64,000 nucleotides of DNA from Couchioplanes caeruleus (GTDB lineage: Bacteria > Actinomycetota > Actinomycetes > Mycobacteriales > Micromonosporaceae): assembly GCF_003751945.1 (NCBI RefSeq), contig NZ_RJKL01000001.1:434001-498000 (forward strand). Direction: 5' to 3'. The translations under genes were made by a program, and so were the position numbers. Positions 41,845 through 50,914 of the stretch are shown piece by piece. Position 1 is the stretch's first letter. Each line of letters begins with the position of its first letter. The notes beneath the pieces were generated by a model that saw only the letters and a program-made list of their open reading frames with translations, was not told the origin of the DNA and made no database searches.

Positions 41845-43545
41845 TTACCGCGTGACGGACGCGTACGCGTCGACGATGCCGTAGCCGTAGAAGCCGTTGA
41901 AGCTCGAGTCGCCGGAGCAGTAGGCGTTGTACTCGGCCGACCGGCCTTCCCGCGTGTACGTGCGCAGCCGCGGGCTGGGGCAGGAGCGCTTGGTGGCGGT
42001 CTCGTACAGGCGCCGCTCGAGGGCGGCCGGGTCCATGCTCATCCCGCCGCGGGTCGCGTCCCGCGTGCCGTACCTGCTGGCGATCAGCGCCGCGACGCCA
42101 CTGGCGTGCGGTGCGGCCATCGAGGTGCCCTGCAGGTAGGTGTAGTAGCCGCAGGCGCCGCCGGTGGTGCATCGCTTGAAGACCGAGCTCGCGTACGAGG
42201 AGCGCACGTTACCGGCGGAGTCCACCTTGTTCTCCTCGCGGAGGACCTTCAGCGGGTAGGTGGAGAGGATCTGGTTGGACACCGAGTTGAACGAGCTGGT
42301 GCCGTAGCCGTCGCCGCGGAAGCCGCCGGGGGCGGCCACGGAGATCTGCTCCACGCCGTAGTTCGAGTAGTCCGCCTTCGAGGTGGACGGGCCGACCGAC
42401 GAGACGCCGATGACGTGCGGGCCCTCGACGGGCAGGTCCCAGCAGGTGGCGTTGTCGATACGGCGCGGGCGCGGGGTGCCCCCGAAGTTGGGGCTCGACG
42501 TGTCGGTACGCGGGCTGCCCAGGTCCTCGTGGTTGTTGCCGAGCGCTCCCACCAGCGTGACGCCCTTGCTGTGCGCGTACTCCAGCGCGCGCCGCATGCC
42601 GGCGATGATCGCCTGCTGCCCGGCCTGCTCCGCGGGGCTGTCCGCCGCGTTGGCGGTGCAGTTGTAGAGCCACGGGTCGACGTAGAACGACATGTTGACC
42701 ACGTCGAGGCCGGCGTCGCCCGCGTAGGTGAGCGCGTTGACGATCGGCTCCAGGAAGAAGGAACCGGAGTCCTGGCCGCCCTTGAGCTCGACGAGGGTCA
42801 CGCCGGGCGCGACGCCCGAGATGCCGAAACCGTCGGCGGCGGCGGCGATGGTGCCCGCGACGTGCGTGCCGTGGCCGCCGTCGTCGGTGCCGACCGGGTC
42901 GAGGCAGCTCGCCACCTCACACGGGCCGTCCTCGGGGATGTCCGGTGCGAAGTTACGCGACAGGCTCGCGCTGAAGTTGGCCGCGAGGTCCGGGTTGCTG
43001 GCGTCCAGGCCGGTGTCGAGCATGCCGACGGTGATGCCCCGCTCGCCGGCCTCCACGCTCCGCGCCCGGTCCGCCTTGATCATTTTGAGGCCCCAGAGCC
43101 GGGTGTCGAGCGGGTCGAGGCCCGCCGTGCTGCCGGCCCGGGCGGGGAGCGCGGCGGCCGCGGGGGACATCGCGGCGGAGGCGGTGAAGCCGGACCCGGC
43201 GGTCACCGACTGCACGCCGGCCTCCTGCCGGGGAGCACGAGGGCTGCGGCCGATGGGCGCGCGCAGGTTCGCGCCGATCAGGGTGCCGCTGCCGGCGACC
43301 TTCGCGGGGAAGTCCGCGCGATGCGACGTCACCCGGAACAGGCCGATCGCGTCGTTGCGGGCGACGACGGTGCCGCCGGCCGCGGTGATGGCCGCGGTCG
43401 CCGCGGAGACCGGCACTCCCTCCTCGGCGACGACGGTGTACTCGGTGGGAGCGGTCGGCGCGGCCTGGGCCGAGCCCGACACAGTGGTGCTCAGCAGAGT
43501 CAGCGCCGCCAGGGCGGACGCGCCGACGATGCGTCGTTTCGTCAT
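41845..43545 (-). CDS. secreted subtilisin-like serine protease (S8)
   Basis: A 566-residue preproenzyme. A signal peptide (KRRIVGASALAALTLLSTTVSGSAQAA) and an I9-like propeptide (about 35-100) precede the S8 domain with Asp177 (GMLDTGLD), His225 (GGHGTHVAG) and Ser475 (GTSMAAPHASG). An asparagine in LGNNHED takes the oxyanion place. Several cysteines suggest disulfides. It should digest protein outside the cell. GAGGGAAG is the ribosome site. The upstream region is strikingly AT-rich and contains AGAT/ATCT arms that may bind a regulator. The neighbouring CHAT gene lies just upstream on the same strand, but this protein is exported, so a common role is not assumed. Confidence 0.92.
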   Translation of the reverse strand: MTKRRIVGASALAALTLLSTTVSGSAQAAPTAPTEYTVVAEEGVPVSAATAAITAAGGTVVARNDAIGLFRVTSHRADFPAKVAGSGTLIGANLRAPIGRSPRAPRQEAGVQSVTAGSGFTASAAMSPAAAALPARAGSTAGLDPLDTRLWGLKMIKADRARSVEAGERGITVGMLDTGLDASNPDLAANFSASLSRNFAPDIPEDGPCEVASCLDPVGTDDGGHGTHVAGTIAAAADGFGISGVAPGVTLVELKGGQDSGSFFLEPIVNALTYAGDAGLDVVNMSFYVDPWLYNCTANAADSPAEQAGQQAIIAGMRRALEYAHSKGVTLVGALGNNHEDLGSPRTDTSSPNFGGTPRPRRIDNATCWDLPVEGPHVIGVSSVGPSTSKADYSNYGVEQISVAAPGGFRGDGYGTSSFNSVSNQILSTYPLKVLREENKVDSAGNVRSSYASSVFKRCTTGGACGYYTYLQGTSMAAPHASGVAALIASRYGTRDATRGGMSMDPAALERRLYETATKRSCPSPRLRTYTREGRSAEYNAYCSGDSSFNGFYGYGIVDAYASVTR

Positions 43546-43603
43546 TGATGAACTTCCCTCGGTGAGTTGCTTGTCAGCAGTTCACCTGAGGAAGATCACT
43601 TTT

Positions 43604-43617
43604 AGATATATAAATCT
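43604..43617. promoter_or_regulatory. AT-rich quasi-palindrome upstream of the subtilisin gene
   Basis: AGATATATAAATCT is an almost perfect inverted repeat in a 20-bp AT-only patch, a sharp contrast to the GC-rich surroundings. It lies about 60 bp before the ATG of the secreted protease and just after the CHAT stop codon. It may be a promoter core or operator. Confidence 0.4.
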
Positions 43618-43620
43618 TTC

Positions 43621-46239
43621 TTAACCCGGGCCGAAGGCGGTCAGGCCGCACCACGCGACGTACTCCTCCGGGCCGCCCCCGGACAGGGCCTGCCGGGCGT
43701 GCCATACCGCCGTGGCCAGCGAGTCTCCCCGGGCGATCCGCTCGTGCAGCACCGCCATGCACGCCGCGCTGGCCCCGTCCGGGATCGGCAGGTCGGTGGC
43801 CGCGATTCCCGCGCTGCCCTGCGCCATCATGGCGCCGACGAGGCCGACGACCTCGTCGCCGCCGTACGCCCGCTGGGCGCCCGAGTCGCAGGAGGCCAGC
43901 ACGACGCGGTGCGGTGCGACCCCGCGGGCGAGCATCTCGTAGAGGGTGAGCCGGCCGTCGCTGAGCTCGAGCGCGGAGAAGAGCGGGCTGTCCGACCGGA
44001 ACAGTCCGTGGCACGCGAGGTGCGCCAGGTCGGCGTCCCTGATCAGCTCGACGGTCGCGTCCACCGTGCTCTCCGGCGGCAACAGCGTGCGCGCCTCCGG
44101 GTGTACCGCGGCGACCGCCTGCGCCTCGTCGAGGGCGCACGGCAGATCCGGGCCCGCGACGACGGCGACCCGGGCGCGGCCGTCGGCGTCCGGCGGCCCC
44201 TTCGGGGGGGTACGCCGGGCCCGGGCCCACAGCGCCGCGGACGGCGTCACGGTCACCGGCGCCGGGTGCAGGGCCGACCACGGTACGCCGGGGATGCGGG
44301 CCGACGGCACCACGACCAGGGGCACGTCCGCGGGCACGCCCACCGGCGCGACCAGCAACCCGGCCAGCGCGTCGACGGCCTCGGTCGCCGCACCGAGGGC
44401 GAGGGCGGCGAACCGGGTGCCGTGCAGCAGCCTGCGCAGGCCGAACATCAGCGCCGCGGCCTCCTGCCGGATCGGTTCGGCGGCGCCGAGCTCGACGAGG
44501 CGCAGCCGGCGCGGCTCCACCACGACGGCCAGCAGGCGATCGCCGGTCACGGCGTACTCCACAAGCCATTCGCCGTCGAGGGCGCGGCGCAGCTCCGCGC
44601 CCCGGGCCGGGTTCGCCGCCACGGTGCCGGTCTCCTCCCGGGTCCAGGACCGGCGCCGGATCCGGGCTTCGAGCGCGCTCTGCCGGGCCAGCAGCGCCGC
44701 CGGCTCCTCGCCGCGCTCCAGCCGGGCGACGCGGAGCTCCTGGGCGATGCCGCGCAGGGCGATGACGTCGGAGTCCACCCCGGTGGCCGGTGGGTGCACG
44801 CGCAGCAGGGCCGCGGCCCGGGTGCGTTCCAGCCATTCGAGGATGCGCGACGGGGAGCCGGCCGGGAGAAGATGGCGCAGGCCGGCCTCGCCGAGCTCGG
44901 TGCCGTGGCCGGAGGCGAGCACCCGCAGTTCGAGCGAGGGCAGGGCGGCCCGGTGCCGGGCCAGGTCGCGCAGGCCGCGGGCGCATTCGCGCAGGACGTC
45001 GCCGGAGCCCTCGGCCTCGGCCAGCAGGACCCGGGCGACCCGGCCGCGCAGGCGCACGAGCAGCGACTGTCCCTCGGCGATCTCGCTCACCGCGGTCAGC
45101 TCGGCCCGGGCCGGCGCGAGCCTGCCGAGCGCCAGGGCGGCCCTTCCGGCCGCGAGGTGCCCGTACGCCGCCTCGGCGCGCAGCCCCTGATCGCGCAGGG
45201 TGGCAGCCGCCGTGCACAACCGGCGCAGCACCTCGCTCGTGTAGCCGTCGCGGGCCGCCAGGGCCTCCGCCTCGGTGACCGTCGCACGGGCCGTCCACGC
45301 CGGACGGCGCTGGCGGCGGAAGTCCCGTCCGGCGGCCTGGGCCTCGGCCAGCGCCGTCGCCGGGTCGCCGAGCTCGAGGGCGAGGCCGGCCACGCGCAGC
45401 CGGGCCTCGGCCGCCATGAGCCGGGCGCCGTGGCGGTCGAAGTCGGCCGCCGCCGAACGGGCCGCCGCCATGGCCTCGTCGAGCAGCCGCAGGTCGCGCA
45501 GGACGTCGGCGTACTCGAGCCGGTGCTCGCCGAGCGGCAGCCCGGCGGCGGCGTGCAGCCGGCCGGCCTCCTCGAAGTGGCGCACGCTCTCGGCCAGCCG
45601 TCCGGCGTGGAACGTGGCCCAGGCCCGGCTGTCGGCGATCACGGCGGGCAACTGGGGGCCCAGGTCGCGAGCGAGGACCGCGGCCCGGTCGAGGTGTTCG
45701 AGCGCCTCCTGCGGGCACCCGAGCAGGGTCTGCGCGTTGGCGAGGTTGTTGGCGGCCTTGACCAGGACGATCGGCGGGCACTCCGGATCGGCGAGCAGCT
45801 CCCGGTACGCCTGTGCGGCGGCGACGACGCGGCCGCGGTTGTGGTCGAGGACCGCGAGCTGCAGCCGCAGGTCGGGCCGGTCGGCGGGCTCGATCAAGGG
45901 CTCGGCGCGACGCAGATCCCGGGCCGCGGCGTCGTGGCGGCCCAGCTCGTGCAGGGCGACGGCGCGGGTGACGAGCAGCTCGCCGAGGCGGCGGGCCAGG
46001 CCGTGCCGCCGGGCCGTACGGACGCCGCCGTCCAGCAGCTCGCGGGCGCCCTCGTTGTCGAGCCTGGCATGCCGCGCCCAGGCCACGGCCCGCAACGCGA
46101 CGAGATGCGCATCGACGTTCGTACCGGTCCGGGTCCGCCGGAGGGTCACTTCTGCCGCGTGCGCGTATCTGGCCGGATCGCGCAGAACTCTCCGGTAAGC
46201 GGCGTCGGCCTCCGCCCGTAGGCTCACCTCTGTGTCCAC
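43621..46239 (-). CDS. TPR-CHAT protein (caspase-like protease)
   Basis: An 872-residue cytosolic protein. About 500 residues of helical TPR-like repeats (ELGRHDAAARDLRRAEPL, ANNLANAQTLLGCPQEALEHLDRAA and similar) precede a spacer and the C-terminal CHAT domain (about 620-870). The caspase-type dyad is intact: His744 in LAHLACHGLF and Cys784 in VVLASCDSGAQ. The final SLATAVWHARQALSGGGPEEYVAWCGLTAFG is the usual CHAT ending. Known bacterial CHAT proteins are specific proteases that are switched on by a partner. It is divergent from a subtilisin gene without signal peptide (67-bp gap) and close to an ECF sigma factor. Start GTG 46239; V5 is an alternative. Confidence 0.9.
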   Translation of the reverse strand: MDTEVSLRAEADAAYRRVLRDPARYAHAAEVTLRRTRTGTNVDAHLVALRAVAWARHARLDNEGARELLDGGVRTARRHGLARRLGELLVTRAVALHELGRHDAAARDLRRAEPLIEPADRPDLRLQLAVLDHNRGRVVAAAQAYRELLADPECPPIVLVKAANNLANAQTLLGCPQEALEHLDRAAVLARDLGPQLPAVIADSRAWATFHAGRLAESVRHFEEAGRLHAAAGLPLGEHRLEYADVLRDLRLLDEAMAAARSAAADFDRHGARLMAAEARLRVAGLALELGDPATALAEAQAAGRDFRRQRRPAWTARATVTEAEALAARDGYTSEVLRRLCTAAATLRDQGLRAEAAYGHLAAGRAALALGRLAPARAELTAVSEIAEGQSLLVRLRGRVARVLLAEAEGSGDVLRECARGLRDLARHRAALPSLELRVLASGHGTELGEAGLRHLLPAGSPSRILEWLERTRAAALLRVHPPATGVDSDVIALRGIAQELRVARLERGEEPAALLARQSALEARIRRRSWTREETGTVAANPARGAELRRALDGEWLVEYAVTGDRLLAVVVEPRRLRLVELGAAEPIRQEAAALMFGLRRLLHGTRFAALALGAATEAVDALAGLLVAPVGVPADVPLVVVPSARIPGVPWSALHPAPVTVTPSAALWARARRTPPKGPPDADGRARVAVVAGPDLPCALDEAQAVAAVHPEARTLLPPESTVDATVELIRDADLAHLACHGLFRSDSPLFSALELSDGRLTLYEMLARGVAPHRVVLASCDSGAQRAYGGDEVVGLVGAMMAQGSAGIAATDLPIPDGASAACMAVLHERIARGDSLATAVWHARQALSGGGPEEYVAWCGLTAFGPG

Positions 46240-46306
46240 CTGGCACCGCCCGAGGGTGAGGCGTGGAAGTCGACGTCAGCGTACCGACGGACAGAGGGAG
46301 AAATCC

Positions 46307-47620
46307 ATGACCATCGACGCGCGTTGGCCGGTATCGGACACTCGTACGGCCGAACAGCTCGCGCACGACCGGGAGGACGTCGGCCGCCAGGTCGCCGTCC
46401 TCGCGAGCGCGCAACAGGACATCGTGGAGCGGATCCGGGTGCGCCGGCGCTCGTCGGGCGACCCGTTCGTGGTCGTGACCACCGACGACCACCGCACGGC
46501 GCTCACCGCCGAGAACCAGTTGGTGGTGGAGGCGGACGCGGAGCAGCAGGGACGGCTGGGCACGCTGTTGCCCAACTGGGACCCGGACGACCGCCCGGGC
46601 CGCAGCGACCGGCGGCGGACCCGGGTGTTGCGCTGCCGGACCAACCGCACGGCGCGGGAACTGCGCGCCGACGCCGAGCGGCTGCGCGGGCACGGCATCA
46701 CGGCCGCCGTGAACCTGCTCGTCCCGCTCGGCTACGTGATCAAGGGCAAGTCGTATCCGGGCGTCACCGTCGCTCCCGGCCCGTACTCGCCGAACGGTGC
46801 CCACGCGCCGGTGCGGGTGGCCGTCGTCGACACCGGGCTGACCGACCAGGGCCGCTCCGACGCCTGGGACACGGGCCTGGTCCGCAACGGCACCGACGAG
46901 CTGGACGTGGTGGCGCCCAAGGACCGCATCGACTGGTTCGCCGGGCACGGCACCTTCGCGGCGGGGATCGTCCGGCAGATCGCGCCGGACTGCGAGGTGG
47001 TCGTCTACCGCTTCACCGGCCCGGACGGTCTCGGTAGCGACGAGGCCGCGGCCGACATGCTCATCCAGGCCGCCGACGACGCCGCGGGCCAGCGGCTGGT
47101 CATCAACGCCTCGTTCGGCGCGCCCGCCGTGGACGGGGTCCCGCCGCTGGCGATGCGGGAGGCGGTGGAGTACATCCACGCCACGTACCCGAAGGTGCTG
47201 ATCGTCGCCAGCGCCGGCAACGACGGCGCGGACCTGCCGCTGTATCCGGCGGCGTACCCCGGCGTGAAGGCGGTGGGCGCGCTGAACGCCGACCTGTCCC
47301 CGGCGGTCTTCTCGAACCGGGGTTCCTGGGTGCACTGCTCGACGGTGGGCGTGGGCGTCGTCTCCACGTTCGTCCAGGGCCTGCTGCCGCCCGAGGAGGG
47401 CGTCGGCGCCGACATCCCGTTCGGCAGCGACTCCTGGGCGACCTGGAGCGGCACGTCGTTCAGCGCACCGCAGATCAGTGGGGCCGTCGCCGCGTTGTGC
47501 GGGGAGGACGCGGCGCTGACCCCGCGGACGGCGTTCGAGCAGTTGATCGGGCCGCGTCCGGCGCTGGCCGGCTTGGGCAAGGTCGTCCACCTGCTGCCGG
47601 GCACCCCGATCTCCTGCTGA
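46307..47620 (+). CDS. intracellular subtilisin-like protease (S8)
   Basis: A 437-residue S8 protease without a signal peptide. The catalytic Asp175 (VAVVDTGL), His214 (FAGHGTFAAG), Asn305 (SAGNDG) and Ser384 (SGTSFSAPQISG) are all present. The N-terminal 165 residues are a separate domain with a coiled helical start (EQLAHDREDVGRQVAVLASAQQDIVERIRVRRRS) and a Glu/Gln-rich middle, unlike the I9 propeptide of secreted subtilisins. ATG 46307 follows GAGGGAG. It is divergent from the CHAT gene and convergent with the gene of the small helical/beta protein, 16 bp apart. It probably works inside the cell, in contrast to the subtilisin at 41845-43545. Confidence 0.88.
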   Translation: MTIDARWPVSDTRTAEQLAHDREDVGRQVAVLASAQQDIVERIRVRRRSSGDPFVVVTTDDHRTALTAENQLVVEADAEQQGRLGTLLPNWDPDDRPGRSDRRRTRVLRCRTNRTARELRADAERLRGHGITAAVNLLVPLGYVIKGKSYPGVTVAPGPYSPNGAHAPVRVAVVDTGLTDQGRSDAWDTGLVRNGTDELDVVAPKDRIDWFAGHGTFAAGIVRQIAPDCEVVVYRFTGPDGLGSDEAAADMLIQAADDAAGQRLVINASFGAPAVDGVPPLAMREAVEYIHATYPKVLIVASAGNDGADLPLYPAAYPGVKAVGALNADLSPAVFSNRGSWVHCSTVGVGVVSTFVQGLLPPEEGVGADIPFGSDSWATWSGTSFSAPQISGAVAALCGEDAALTPRTAFEQLIGPRPALAGLGKVVHLLPGTPISC

Positions 47621-47636
47621 GGTCACCCGCCGTGCG

Positions 47637-48155
47637 TCACACGAGGGTCCACTCGGTGGTCACGGCGGGCGCCCCGGATCGGCGGCAGGTCAGGCTCAGC
47701 GGCCCCGGAAGCACGTCCTCGACGACGAACAGCCCTCGCCGGTCGGCGTCGACCTGGCGGGCTTGCGGTGCCGCGGGCTGGCGTACCTCGATGCGGGCCG
47801 GCCCCTGGGGGGCGAGGTGGCCGGTCAGTCGGCGGCGCGGGCCGAGGAACTCCACCTGCACCGCGATGACCACCTCGTCGCGGCCGTGCGGGCCGACGAC
47901 CTGGAAGGTGAGCTGGCGCGGCTGCGGCGCGGTGCCCGGATCGCGGACGGCGACCGCGCGCCGGTGCACCGCGCCGTCGCCGGCGGCCTCGGAGTCCTCG
48001 ACCAGGGCGGCCAGCTCGGCGTCGAGGGCACGCAGCCCGAAGCTCTGCCGGGCCAGCTCCCTCAGGAGCTCCGGCGGCGGGTCGGCCTGGGCGAACAGGT
48101 CGCCGAGCCGGGTGAGGAGGCGCTCGTCGTCCACGGGTTCGTACGCGTCGTGCAC
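47637..48155 (-). CDS. small helical/beta protein between sigma factor and protease
   Basis: A 172-residue soluble protein with an N-terminal helical half (DDERLLTRLGDLFAQADPPPELLRELARQSFGLRALDAELAALVEDS) and a C-terminal beta half (LTFQVVGPHGRDEVVIAVQVEF, LTGHLAPQGPARIEV, LFVVEDVLPGPLSLTCRR) that resembles an Ig- or transthyretin-like fold. GTG 48155 follows GAGGAG. It lies 52 bp downstream of the ECF sigma gene on the same strand, where anti-sigma factors often are, but the zinc anti-sigma HxxxCxxC motif is absent. It may bind the sigma factor or one of the proteases; this is inferred from position only. Confidence 0.6.
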   Translation of the reverse strand: MHDAYEPVDDERLLTRLGDLFAQADPPPELLRELARQSFGLRALDAELAALVEDSEAAGDGAVHRRAVAVRDPGTAPQPRQLTFQVVGPHGRDEVVIAVQVEFLGPRRRLTGHLAPQGPARIEVRQPAAPQARQVDADRRGLFVVEDVLPGPLSLTCRRSGAPAVTTEWTLV

Positions 48156-48207
48156 GGTGACTCCTCGGGCCGGTGGGAAAACGGGTTGCGTGGCGAAGCC
48201 ATCACTG

Positions 48208-48801
48208 TCAGGAGTCGTCGCCGGTCTCCCGGATACCTTCTGTCAGGAATCGGCGCAGTTGGGCCAGGCACCGTCCGCGGGTGGGGCCGAGGCTGCCGAT
48301 CGGCATGCCCAGCGCGGCGGCGGCCAGCTCGTACGAGGGCCGCCCGCCGTCGGCCTCGACCACCAGCACCCGCAGCACGTCGCGGCACCGGCGGCTCAGC
48401 CGCCGGAAGGCCTGCCACAGCTCGGCGTCGCGATCGGCGGCCAGGAACGACGACACCGGGTCGTCGGCGGCGTCGCCGGGCCGGTCGTCCAGCCAGGAGT
48501 CGTCGACCGGCTGCGCGCGACGGGCCCGGCGGAGCACCGCCAGCGACTCGTTGCGGCAGGTCGTGCCGATCCAGGCGCCGAACTTCGCCGGATCGCGCAG
48601 GGAGTCGAGGTTCTCGAGCGCCCGCAGCCAGGTCTGCTGGAAGACGTCGGCCGCGTCGGCGGGGCCGAGCCGGTGCACCCGGCACACCGCCCAGACCCGG
48701 CCGCTGTAGCGCCGGACGATCTCGTTCCACGCCTCGGGATCGCCGGCCGCCGCCCGGCCCACCACCAGCGTCATGTCCTCGAGCGGCCCACCGTCGTTCA
48801 T
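48208..48801 (-). CDS. ECF-type RNA polymerase sigma factor
   Basis: A 197-residue sigma-70 family protein with region 2 (EIVRRYSGRVWAVCRVHRLGPADAADVFQQTWLRALENLDSLRDPAKFGAWIGTTCRNESL) and region 4 (FRRLSRRCRDVLRVLVVEADGGRPSYELAAAALGMPIGSLGPTRGRCLAQLRRFL). ATG 48801 is chosen because GGAGGCGAGG lies just upstream and the ECF fold begins soon after. It is followed by the small helical/beta gene and shares the neighbourhood with the CHAT and subtilisin genes, which it could control. Confidence 0.9.
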   Translation of the reverse strand: MNDGGPLEDMTLVVGRAAAGDPEAWNEIVRRYSGRVWAVCRVHRLGPADAADVFQQTWLRALENLDSLRDPAKFGAWIGTTCRNESLAVLRRARRAQPVDDSWLDDRPGDAADDPVSSFLAADRDAELWQAFRRLSRRCRDVLRVLVVEADGGRPSYELAAAALGMPIGSLGPTRGRCLAQLRRFLTEGIRETGDDS

Positions 48802-48910
48802 CCTCGCCTCCGATGGGGTGCTCGGAGCCCGCGGGCGCACGCCGTCCGCCCATCGGCGGCCCTGGATGTACCCCGCTTCACCATAGACCAAGGCCCGCCG
48901 CGCGGCGCGG

Positions 48911-50107
48911 CTAGCGCTTCGGCGCGACGGGCTCCCGCAGCTCGGCCCACGCCCGCAGCTCGGCCAGGGCGAGGTCGCGCCGACGGGGCACGACTCCGGG
49001 CGCGGGGGCCTGCGCCGCGGGGCGTGGCGCGGCGGCCCGGACGGCCTCGGCGCCGCGCCGCAGCGCGTCGCGCATCCGGGGGCCGCAGGGACGCTCGACG
49101 AACCGGTACACCAGCCAGGCGGGGACCAGCATGACCGCGACGGTGCCGGCGATGAGGACGCCGACGCTCAGGCCGGTGTGCTCGTGGCCGTACCGGATGA
49201 CGATGTATCCGATGCGCTGGTGCAGCAGGTAGAAGGGGAAGGTCAGCGCCCCGGCGACGGTCAGCCACCGCCAGCTCAGCCGGTCCGTGCGGCCCAGCGC
49301 GATCAGCAGCAGGACGCCGTAGCACACGGTCACGATCAGGACCGCCGGCCAGAGCGCGACCTTCCAGCCGGGGTCGAGCCGGACCCGCTCCCCCAGGCTG
49401 TACAGGCTGACCGGCCAGGTGAGGCCGAGCATGGCCCAGAGCAGCGGCGTGGTCCCGAAGCGGCGCATCAGGTACATGGTGATTCCGGCGACGAAGTACG
49501 GCGCGTAGTGCCGGACCGTCAGCATCGTGAAGACCTCGTTGTCGATCGCCGGGGCCAGCGCCGCGGCGACCATCCAGGCCGCGCAGAAGATGACCGTACG
49601 CCGGTAGGTGATCCCCGGCACCACGACGAAGACCGCGAACAGCAGATAGAACCGCAACTCGCTCCAGAGCGTCCAGTAGACGCTCTCGACCCCCGGCACG
49701 CCCATGGGCTCCTGGAGCATGGTGAAGTTGACGGCGATGTCCGCCAGGGTGTGGTCGGTGTACAACGGCAGGTATCCACGGATCGGAAAGATCGCCGTCA
49801 CCGTCACGGTCAGCACGATGCAGACCCAGTACGCCGGGTAGAGGCGGGAGGCCCGGGAGGCGACGAAGTCGCCGAGGCCGCGTCCCCAACTGCTCATGCA
49901 GATGGCGAAGCCGCTGATCATGAAGAACAGCTCCACGCCCAGGAACCCGTACACGGTGACCTTGGCGGCCTGCGGCAGGAAGTACACCGGGACGTGCTCG
50001 CCGTCGAGGTGCCAGAAGGTCGTGTAGTGGTAGACGGCGACCGCGACGGCGGCGACCAGGCGCAGCCCGTCGAGCGCGACCAGCCGGCGCGGTGATGCCT
50101 GCGGCAC
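48911..50107 (-). CDS. acyltransferase 3 family membrane protein (OafA/YrhL)
   Basis: A 398-residue membrane acyltransferase with about ten membrane helices. The opening LDGLRLVAAVAVAVYHY with catalytic-type His, the FFMISGFAI phrase and the SRLYPAYW segment (residue block after helix 3) are typical. A cytosolic Pro/Ala/Arg tail (about 335-398) is extra. It would add acetyl or other acyl groups to a sugar or lipid at the membrane. The substrate is unknown. It is upstream of the sigma factor gene on the same strand, 109 bp apart, without evident link. Confidence 0.9.
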   Translation of the reverse strand: MPQASPRRLVALDGLRLVAAVAVAVYHYTTFWHLDGEHVPVYFLPQAAKVTVYGFLGVELFFMISGFAICMSSWGRGLGDFVASRASRLYPAYWVCIVLTVTVTAIFPIRGYLPLYTDHTLADIAVNFTMLQEPMGVPGVESVYWTLWSELRFYLLFAVFVVVPGITYRRTVIFCAAWMVAAALAPAIDNEVFTMLTVRHYAPYFVAGITMYLMRRFGTTPLLWAMLGLTWPVSLYSLGERVRLDPGWKVALWPAVLIVTVCYGVLLLIALGRTDRLSWRWLTVAGALTFPFYLLHQRIGYIVIRYGHEHTGLSVGVLIAGTVAVMLVPAWLVYRFVERPCGPRMRDALRRGAEAVRAAAPRPAAQAPAPGVVPRRRDLALAELRAWAELREPVAPKR

Positions 50108-50238
50108 GTCCCTGACCTCCTCGCCGCCCGTGCGGCCGTGTGGCGATCTGTGGAGGCCGATCCTCGGCGGCGTCCCGTCCCGTACCGGTAAAGGCGATCT
50201 TGACGCGGGCGTTAACTCCCGCCTGGCACACTCGTGCG

Positions 50239-50901
<663 letters not shown>

Positions 50902-50914
50902 CGGCCCGGGCGGC

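Noticed and set aside
41845..43545. Secreted subtilisin as a part of the CHAT/sigma module
   Set aside because: It has a signal peptide and its own AT-rich promoter region; only proximity supports a link, so it was kept separate.
43574..47626. A 1350-codon open frame on the minus strand across the CHAT and subtilisin genes
   Set aside because: It has the Arg/Pro/Gly-rich composition of an off-frame reading of GC-rich genes and no domain, whereas the frames chosen carry complete catalytic motifs.
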